Program-made: the position numbers and the translations under genes | The notes under the pieces: generated by a model | Database searches by the model: none | Told to the model about the DNA's origin: nothing | What the model saw: only the letters and a program-made list of their open reading frames with translations | Shown: positions 58,709-64,000 of the stretch, piece by piece | How positions within the stretch are numbered: position 1 is the first letter of the stretch | How the letters are laid out: every line of letters begins with the position of its first letter | DNA from: Paludibacteraceae bacterium | Lineage (GTDB): Bacteria > Bacteroidota > Bacteroidia > Bacteroidales > Paludibacteraceae | NCBI GenBank assembly: GCA_017384225.1 | Contig: JAFNUD010000013.1 | Coordinates: 1-64,000 of the forward strand | Reading direction: 5' to 3' | DNA: 64,000 nucleotides

Positions 58709-59611
58709 TTAATGATGTATTTGGAAAGGGAAAGAACCTATCAGTTCACCATCCACAAAGAAATCAGCATTGTACCAACCTATTTGCAAAATCTCTTCTA
58801 CCATCCAATACATTGCACCCGAAATTTCCTCGCCTGCATACTCAAAGTCCTTGGATACGGAATAAGCAATCTCACTATTCTCAAACTTAAACACATCGTT
58901 GACACGCTTCTGCATGATCTCACCATCTGGACGAGTAATACGCAAATAGAGGGTCTTCATACCTGGTTTATTGGTAATATTGCGTGCGATAGCATAATCA
59001 AATTGCAATTTCTGTATTTGATTATAGATAGTAGTCTTGCGGTCACGTTTGTTGAGTGGTGTCATCTGGAAATGACTAATCTCCAACATGGATGCACGAC
59101 TGACCACTTCAGCCAATTGGGTGCGTTCCTCTTCCAACTGCTGCGCTTGGCGAGCCACTTCTTGATACTGCAGCTTCACTTGCTTATTCTCTGCTACCAA
59201 TAGCTTATTGGTACGATCAAGCGAGTCTATCTGATGTACATAACCTACCATCACTTGACGTACTGTCGCCAACTCTTTTTTAAGTTCAGCAATACGGCGC
59301 GCATTGGTAACCTTGGTAATACGAAGCTCCTCCAACAGGTCTTGCACACGCTGCTTCTCTTGCGATAGAAGCTCTACCAACGAGTCGTTGTGAATATCTG
59401 GAGTCTGATAGCCATCAAACTGGATGGCAAGTTCTTCGTACTCGTCCTCCAACTGCTCTTTCTCGAACTCCATTTGTTCGACAATCTCTTGAATCTCAGT
59501 CTTCTGTTGGAAGTTCATCCATACCAAAAAAGCGGACACACCTACCAACGCAGCAATCACGGCGATAAAAATCACCTGTTTTGGGTCTTTCTTCTTGGTC
59601 TTATCAGTCAT
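58709..59611 (-). CDS. Membrane-anchored coiled-coil protein of unknown function
   Basis: 300 residues. Short cytoplasmic N-terminus (MTDKTKKKDPK), one membrane helix (VIFIAVIAALVGVSAFLVW), a long coiled coil (about 35-165, heptads of Leu/Ile with Glu/Lys/Gln), and a C-terminal globular beta domain (about 175-300; MKTLYLRITRPDGEIM, GWYNADFFVDGELIGSFPFQI). Hypothetical proteins with this layout are common in Bacteroidota. It is probably co-transcribed with murF, which lies just upstream on the same strand (25-nt gap filled by an AATTAAG micro-repeat), so a cell-envelope role is plausible. Confidence 0.75.
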   Translation of the reverse strand: MTDKTKKKDPKQVIFIAVIAALVGVSAFLVWMNFQQKTEIQEIVEQMEFEKEQLEDEYEELAIQFDGYQTPDIHNDSLVELLSQEKQRVQDLLEELRITKVTNARRIAELKKELATVRQVMVGYVHQIDSLDRTNKLLVAENKQVKLQYQEVARQAQQLEEERTQLAEVVSRASMLEISHFQMTPLNKRDRKTTIYNQIQKLQFDYAIARNITNKPGMKTLYLRITRPDGEIMQKRVNDVFKFENSEIAYSVSKDFEYAGEEISGAMYWMVEEILQIGWYNADFFVDGELIGSFPFQIHH

Positions 59612-59617
59612 AACTTG

Positions 59618-59638
59618 CTTAATTCAAAATTCTTAATT
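59618..59638. repeat. AATTCAAAATTCTTAATT micro-repeat between murF and the coiled-coil gene
   Basis: Fills the 25-nt gap; the same family as at 5360, 14686, 16563 and 58603. Confidence 0.6.
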
Positions 59639-60890
59639 ATAAAACGTCTAATAGTTTTTCCATTCGAGTGGAGCGTGATCCCTTGAGGAGGATACGCTTC
59701 CCTTTTATTGGATTGTCTTCTAAATACTTATGCAATTTTTCTACATTTTCAAATACGGGGTATGGCGAAGTGGTTTGCATATACTCTTCTCCAACGAGGA
59801 AGACTGTGTCTGCTTTGCGCTCCGCGAGCATATTCACGATATTCTGGTGCTCCAAGTGCGTATAATCGCCTAACTCACGCATAGCCCCCAAAATATACGT
59901 ATCACCTTTGAATGCATTGATCGCCGCCTGCATCGAAGTTGGGTTGGCATTATATGCATCTACAGTCAGTTGGTTGTTAGCCGTTTGCATTTGTTGTGAG
60001 CGGTTGTTGGTTGGCACATATTGGCGAATAGCCTCCAATCCCTGCTCACGTGAAACACCAAAATGCTCACCCACACATATCGCCGCCGACACATTCTCTG
60101 CATTATATTCTCCTACAAGATGTGTGCCAGATGGCATTACACCTATTGTGTAATGCAGATCGCTGCGCTGTAGATCGGGCCCTTGGTCCTGTAGATCGCT
60201 GCGCTGTAGATCGCCTGCGGCTTGAAGGGCATTTTGGTACATAGTAGCCAAGTAAGGGTTGTCCGTATTGCGGAAGATGGTGCCGTTGTGGGCTACGAGA
60301 TAGTCATAGAGTTCTTGCTTGGTGCGTTGTACGCCTTCAAACGAACCAAATCCTTCCAAATGCGCACGACCGACATTGGTTATGAGTCCGTAGTTGGGTT
60401 CTGCAATGTCCACCAGTTCCTTAATATCACCTGGATGCGAAGCTCCCATCTCTACGATTGCCATCTCGTGTGCGCGCGTGATTTGTAATAAGGTAAGCGG
60501 TACACCAATCTGGTTATTGAGATTGCCTTGTGTGTAGTGGAGGTGGTATTTGGTAGAAAGGACGGTAGCCAAAAGTTCTTTAGTAGTTGTCTTGCCATTG
60601 GTACCTGTGATGCCAATGATTGGCAAGCCTAACTCACGGCGCCATGCGCGTGCGAGGTCTTGCAAAGCGAGCAAAGTATCCTCGACAAGAAGAGTTCCTT
60701 CTGGTAAGGCGTATTCAGGATTGTCAATGACGGTAAGAGATGCGCCCTGCTCAAGGGCTTGTTTAGCAAACTTATTGCCATCAAAACGCTCGCCATGCAA
60801 GGCAAAGAACACACACCCTGCTGGCAGATTGCGTGTGTCTGTACTCACACAAAGCGAATCTTTATCTTTTATGAGAAAATCCCAATTCAT
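59637..60890 (-). CDS. murF: UDP-N-acetylmuramoyl-tripeptide--D-alanyl-D-alanine ligase
   Basis: 417 residues, Mur ligase family. The substrate-binding N-domain ends near 90; the ATP-binding motif GITGTNGKTTTKE is at about 93-105; NLNNQIGVPLTLL and the Mur-ligase Glu/His segment (AIVEMGASHPGDIKELVDIA) follow; the C-terminal domain starts near 310 (VDAYNANPTSMQAAI). It adds D-Ala-D-Ala to the muramyl tripeptide in the cytoplasm. Oddity: residues about 226-246 (DLQRSDLQDQGPDLQRSDL) are encoded by two copies of a 23-bp unit, an in-frame insertion not expected in MurF. Short C-terminus ends LDVL. Confidence 0.95.
   Translation of the reverse strand: MNWDFLIKDKDSLCVSTDTRNLPAGCVFFALHGERFDGNKFAKQALEQGASLTVIDNPEYALPEGTLLVEDTLLALQDLARAWRRELGLPIIGITGTNGKTTTKELLATVLSTKYHLHYTQGNLNNQIGVPLTLLQITRAHEMAIVEMGASHPGDIKELVDIAEPNYGLITNVGRAHLEGFGSFEGVQRTKQELYDYLVAHNGTIFRNTDNPYLATMYQNALQAAGDLQRSDLQDQGPDLQRSDLHYTIGVMPSGTHLVGEYNAENVSAAICVGEHFGVSREQGLEAIRQYVPTNNRSQQMQTANNQLTVDAYNANPTSMQAAINAFKGDTYILGAMRELGDYTHLEHQNIVNMLAERKADTVFLVGEEYMQTTSPYPVFENVEKLHKYLEDNPIKGKRILLKGSRSTRMEKLLDVL
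60155..60213. repeat. In-frame 23-bp duplicated unit in murF
   Basis: GNAGATCGCTGCGCTGTAGATCG at 60155-60177 and 60191-60213, separated by 13 nt and differing at one base (C or T at the second position). Each unit is itself partly repetitive (TAGATCG / AGATCGC). Confidence 0.85.
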
Positions 60891-60912
60891 TTCTTTATAT
60901 TATTTTACGATG

Positions 60913-60943
60913 CAAAGATACTGAAAATCTTCAACATACGCAA
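60913..60943 (-). promoter_or_regulatory. murF promoter
   Basis: On the minus strand: TATCTTTG at 60920-60913 and TTG at 60943-60941, spacing 20 nt; the start codon is at 60890. Confidence 0.78.
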
Positions 60944-60946
60944 GCA

Positions 60947-60999
60947 TTTGTCACTTTTTCTATAATTTTCAAATATGTTTTTGTCACTTTTTCTATAAT
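60947..60999. repeat. Perfect 20-bp direct repeat upstream of the murF promoter
   Basis: TTTGTCACTTTTTCTATAAT at 60947-60966 and again at 60980-60999, i.e. 33 bp apart (about three helical turns). It lies directly upstream of the murF -33 element. It could be a regulator-binding array or a duplicated fragment. Confidence 0.8.
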
Positions 61000-61131
61000 A
61001 CCATGTATAGAGAAGTCGTTTGTTCATCTTTGTTTTTTGCTAAATTATTTGCGATGCGTAAAAGTAGTGTATCTTTCTGATAGTTCTATCACGGCATGTA
61101 TCGTACTCTCATCGTACCAAACTTGGTGAGG

Positions 61132-61983
61132 TTAAATGGTTGCTGGCCATGTATTGTGTATGATTCCTGCCATGCGACACATGGTTGCGTGTGTAGTTTG
61201 TCGTAAGCGTTCTACTTCGCTTCCTCGCGAAAGTTGTGTGTTAGGGAAAATAGGTTCACCTATGGTGACATGAGTGAGTGGTTCGTTTTTTGAACCGAAC
61301 AATCGATAAATGCCTGTTCTGGGTCTATAATTAATGACGCACGGAATAATGGGCATATTATATTTGTATGCCATAGAAAATGCACCTTTCTGAAAAGGTC
61401 TGATAGGTTTGTACCAATCCCATCTTTTGGCCTCAGGAAAGATGTGTAACCAATATCCTCTGCGATGAAATTCATCAAATGCGGCATTAAAAGCCTTTAT
61501 GGCACTCATCCCTTCCTCTTCTGGAGGGATAGGTATTCCTCCGACAATTTGCAAGTAGAATTGATCTTTTGTTCGGAAGTTCGGCGCGAACATGGGCACT
61601 CGAGTATTGTGGGATGCTCGTATGGCAGCAAGTACAGAAGCGCAATCGTGGCGATAGCAATGGTTGGCTACTGTGATAGCGCCATTTTTCAAAGCATCTT
61701 GATGTTTCTTCAGATTCTCTCGTCCCGTCCATCTTAATCCGTACTTGATAAACAAAAATAGTGTGAGAAGGGGTAGTGCGATTTTGTATCCAAACCAGAT
61801 TTTACGTTTGTTTTTAGGCGAATCATCCACAAAAGGATAGTTGGCATCAATATTTGGATATGGGCGATTGTAGATAGGTTTGTACATTCCCACGTAGGGA
61901 TCTTCTTCTGGATAATCCAGCAAAACAGGAGGCACAAAAGTGTCATCAGTTACCTGTAGGGTAGTATATCTTTTATTTTTCAT
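61132..61983 (-). CDS. PlsC-type acyltransferase (lysophospholipid acyltransferase family)
   Basis: 283 residues if started at the ATG at 61983 (MKNKRYTTLQVTDD), 11 nt after the upstream stop; a longer frame to 62046 would overlap the HAD gene. A membrane segment (IALPLLTLFLFIKYGL) near 63-78 precedes the acyltransferase core: the catalytic NHCYRHDC near 107 (H-x4-D), then a FPEAKRWDWYKPIRPFQKGAF substrate block near 178-200. Acylates glycerophospholipids or glycolipids at the inner membrane. Last gene of an operon with a HAD phosphatase and a GH3-auxin-family adenylate-forming protein. Confidence 0.88.
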   Translation of the reverse strand: MKNKRYTTLQVTDDTFVPPVLLDYPEEDPYVGMYKPIYNRPYPNIDANYPFVDDSPKNKRKIWFGYKIALPLLTLFLFIKYGLRWTGRENLKKHQDALKNGAITVANHCYRHDCASVLAAIRASHNTRVPMFAPNFRTKDQFYLQIVGGIPIPPEEEGMSAIKAFNAAFDEFHRRGYWLHIFPEAKRWDWYKPIRPFQKGAFSMAYKYNMPIIPCVINYRPRTGIYRLFGSKNEPLTHVTIGEPIFPNTQLSRGSEVERLRQTTHATMCRMAGIIHNTWPATI

Positions 61984-61993
61984 CTCACTATGA

Positions 61994-62599
61994 TTAGATT
62001 GAAATATGCCAAAAATCTGCTCCAATGGCTTGCGCGGAAACCCCATCTTTATCTATTCTATCTCCGATAAAAAGCGTGTTTTTTGGGTTTGTCTTGGTTT
62101 TCTCTAACAGCTTGCATATCACGGTTTTGTTGGGTTTTAGTCCTCCTAATGTAGGTGCGTCGATTATGTAGGAGAAGAGTGTTGGTTCGAGTCCGATAGC
62201 TTGGAGTTTCTCCTCTACAGATCCGTAATCGGAAAAGAGTATGGTGACCCATCCCTTCTGTTTGGCTTGATAGAGAAGGTTGATAACGGCTGTATTTGGT
62301 TGTTGGTATTTTGCGATGATGCGAATCATGGTGGGCATGTAGATGGTATGATACCACCTTTGTGCTATTTGGGCATTCCACCAATGTCCTCTAGCCATGG
62401 TTTGAAAGAAGGCTTCATAAAACAGTTCGGGAGATTCGTATGTGCATGCTACGATCTTTTTCCGCGCAATCCGTTCGGAAATGAGCAAAGGCAGACACCA
62501 CCATAATCGCAGTATCATTCTCCTAACTAGTCCTCTCTTATGGTAGAGTGTGCCATCGAGATCAAAGATGATGGTTTGTATGTTATTTCCTATCTCCAC
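61994..62599 (-). CDS. HAD-family hydrolase
   Basis: 201 residues. Motif I is IIFDLDGTLYHKRG near the N-terminus (the first Asp is the nucleophile), motif II the Ser in ILFSDYGS near 122, motif III the Lys in GLKPNKTV, and motif IV FIGDRIDKDG near 177. This is a small phosphatase-type HAD protein with a helical cap between motifs I and II. The substrate is unknown. It sits 6 nt after the GH3-auxin-family gene and 11 nt before the acyltransferase, so it probably acts in the same lipid-like pathway, for example as a phosphatidate or sugar-phosphate phosphatase; that is inference. Confidence 0.88.
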   Translation of the reverse strand: MEIGNNIQTIIFDLDGTLYHKRGLVRRMILRLWWCLPLLISERIARKKIVACTYESPELFYEAFFQTMARGHWWNAQIAQRWYHTIYMPTMIRIIAKYQQPNTAVINLLYQAKQKGWVTILFSDYGSVEEKLQAIGLEPTLFSYIIDAPTLGGLKPNKTVICKLLEKTKTNPKNTLFIGDRIDKDGVSAQAIGADFWHISI

Positions 62600-62605
62600 G
62601 ATACG

Positions 62606-64000
62606 TTAGTTGGCTTTAGTTTTTCGAGCGATTCGTATTTCTTGGCGTATTTTGCGTCGTTGACGACATTGATCTTGTCGCTGACGAAGACGGTCTAACC
62701 GTTTAGAACGACGATCATCCATATTATTAGCCTGGTTGATAATACCTTGTCCTATTTGGTCGATCGCATTTTCGATGCGTTGAATAATATTAAATTTGTT
62801 GCGACGTTTTTCATCTTGCATCAGAAGGTTGAATTTGAATTGTCCATCCCGCAAACCGTCTTCTAAGCATGCCGTTTTAAATCGTGCGTAAGCATCGCGC
62901 AACAAGATATGTGTTTCAGGGTCATGTAGTCGGAAAGACTGCCTTTTGGACTCGTACTCTAGATTGATGCGTTGGAGATGCGTATCTACCACTTGGGTAA
63001 ACGCTTCGGCTGTTTTTCGATTGATGGTTTCATCCTCAAATTCATAGTAGAAGTGGTATTTGGATTCTTTGACATCGGCAAATCCGACGAAGAATTTGGT
63101 TTTTATCCCCGTTTCTTCTTCTGCCTTATGTACAGCATCTAAGAATTGCGGTTCATACAATTTTTCTCCCGTTAACGACACAATACCATTCACTTTGCTA
63201 ATCATGTGTATAGTGGGAGTATTCTTGAATTTTCCACCAACTTCTATTAGGTCGTTCATATTGTATCGGAACAAGCCAGAATAGGTAGTCACATAAGCGC
63301 AATAGCGTTTGCCCTGCTCTAGTTGATAAATTTGCAAGAAGTTTTTGTTTGGACTGTCCAGTTCGCTTTCTTCCACAAACTCATAATAATGGAATTGTGG
63401 GAATAGAACAGATTCGTTGGTATCATCTAAAGAAAAACCAAATCGACATTCCGTGGCGATATATCCGAGTTCTTGGTAAAATGTTTTGTCCCAATCAAAT
63501 TGGTCCATATACTTATCCATATAGATTTTAGTGTTTCCACATTTCCAAGTACTCAAATATTGTAGCCAAGGCCAAAAGTCGCGAGGTTCTAATTTTCCTT
63601 TTTCCTGTAGAATCTGTCGTAATTCATCAGCTCTTTCCGGTTTAGGTGAGACATAGGCTGATAGTTCTTCTCGGATAAAATACGGTATATCAAACAAATC
63701 AGAGATAGTACCGTATTCTATGTCCTGAATCATTTCTTCCGCATTCTCGTTAAGCGTGCGCAATAGTTCGAGTATGGTAGAAGGGTTAGCGGTAGCCCAA
63801 AGAGTGACATCTCTGTGCTGTAATGCAAGGCGCATGAGTGTATAATTGCGTGCTGCATAGTCAGGAATAGACATGACACATGCAGGGGCGGTGTAATGCT
63901 TTTTGATAATTTGTGGAATGTCACGCACCAAAACTCCACTGACAGAGCCGAATATTGTCCCGTCGGGTGCATAACCTTCACATTCCTTGCCAACAGTCGT
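62606..64000 (-). CDS. GH3-auxin-responsive-promoter family protein (partial)
   Basis: The 5' end lies outside the window; at least 464 residues are visible, open to base 64000. It belongs to the GH3 family of adenylate-forming enzymes: GYAPDGTIFGSVSGVLVRD at the left edge, ISKVNGIVSLTGEKLYEPQFLDAV near the middle, and CAYVTTYSGLFRYNMNDLIEVGG before it, which correspond to the second half of the family. Plant GH3 proteins join jasmonate or auxin to amino acids; bacterial ones have unknown substrates. The C-terminal 50 residues are Arg-rich (RSKRLDRLRQRQDQCRQRRK). First visible gene of the GH3-HAD-acyltransferase operon. Confidence 0.88.
   Translation of the reverse strand, partial: TTVGKECEGYAPDGTIFGSVSGVLVRDIPQIIKKHYTAPACVMSIPDYAARNYTLMRLALQHRDVTLWATANPSTILELLRTLNENAEEMIQDIEYGTISDLFDIPYFIREELSAYVSPKPERADELRQILQEKGKLEPRDFWPWLQYLSTWKCGNTKIYMDKYMDQFDWDKTFYQELGYIATECRFGFSLDDTNESVLFPQFHYYEFVEESELDSPNKNFLQIYQLEQGKRYCAYVTTYSGLFRYNMNDLIEVGGKFKNTPTIHMISKVNGIVSLTGEKLYEPQFLDAVHKAEEETGIKTKFFVGFADVKESKYHFYYEFEDETINRKTAEAFTQVVDTHLQRINLEYESKRQSFRLHDPETHILLRDAYARFKTACLEDGLRDGQFKFNLLMQDEKRRNKFNIIQRIENAIDQIGQGIINQANNMDDRRSKRLDRLRQRQDQCRQRRKIRQEIRIARKTKAN

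Noticed and set aside
58694..59203. 169-residue open frame opposite the coiled-coil gene
   Set aside because: Antisense shadow; its hydrophobicity comes from complementing a Lys/Glu-rich coiled coil.
60155..60213. Small CRISPR-like array (repeated 23-bp units)
   Set aside because: Only two units with a 13-bp spacer, inside the intact murF reading frame, and no cas genes.
61994..62046. Upstream start for the acyltransferase (MGFPRKPLEQ...)
   Set aside because: It would overlap the HAD gene by 53 nt; the ATG at 61983 lies just after its stop and gives a normal N-terminus.

Overview
The window looks like a chromosomal segment of a Bacteroidales bacterium (phylum Bacteroidota). Three things point there. 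Most gene starts are preceded by the phylum's sigma-A promoter form, TTG, 18-20 nt, then TAnnTTTG (for example at 5312, 9247, 15462, 33549, 37035 and 48505). A complete Bat (Bacteroides aerotolerance) operon is present. Many secreted proteins are lipoproteins built from BACON, CarboxypepD_reg and fibronectin-like modules. The species cannot be named from the sequence alone. No rRNA, tRNA, CRISPR array, transposase or integrase was recognised.

Layout. 1-5400 is an AT-rich accessory stretch: the end of a GHKL-type ATPase overlapping a DUF4325 STAS-like partner, a stand-alone AAA/ABC-type ATPase that could be a defence protein, a long imperfect hairpin, and a BspA-like leucine-rich-repeat surface protein, followed by a gene-free region full of hairpins. 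5400-20030 is mostly housekeeping: a YeiH-type transporter, a rhodanese lipoprotein, a SpoIID-domain protein, an orphan metal/cobalamin-type binding lipoprotein, valS, chorismate mutase, a peptide transporter, rsmI, an acyltransferase, a DUF819 transporter and two outer-membrane beta-barrel proteins. 20030-30700 starts with a promoter and a roughly 490-nt structured leader. Two envelope proteins follow, then five paralogous, modular lipoproteins that share N-terminal or C-terminal cassettes and end in different domains. 30900-33250 holds a thioredoxin-like and a transglutaminase-like protein. 33550-38060 holds uvrA, an O-methyltransferase and trpS.

38060-48430 holds two operons that each follow near-consensus sigma-54 (-24/-12) sites: a FadL/OmpP1-like outer-membrane protein with a small secreted partner, and the moxR-DUF58-BatA-BatB-BatC-BatD-BatE aerotolerance operon. 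48500-53256 is a compact methionine/threonine operon (metY-metX-thrA). 53459-64000 holds a GH3-family beta-glucosidase lipoprotein, an N-domain-less clpB, rpsO, a coiled-coil membrane protein, murF, and an acyltransferase-HAD-GH3-auxin-family operon that runs off the right edge.

Most unusual signals: (i) short 7-8-bp tandem or inverted micro-repeats of the kind normally seen between genes occur in frame inside housekeeping enzymes (valS three times at the same phase, uvrA four times, murF, metX, the glucosidase and a binding lipoprotein); (ii) the shuffled lipoprotein cluster with lectin-fold-like C-termini; (iii) three sigma-54 promoters on envelope-stress-type operons; (iv) the structured leader at 20286-20788; (v) a ClpB whose N domain is replaced by repeat-derived non-coding sequence; (vi) the AT-rich lone ATPase with a degenerate Walker A and a possible Arg-Glu-His constellation in its C-terminal part.
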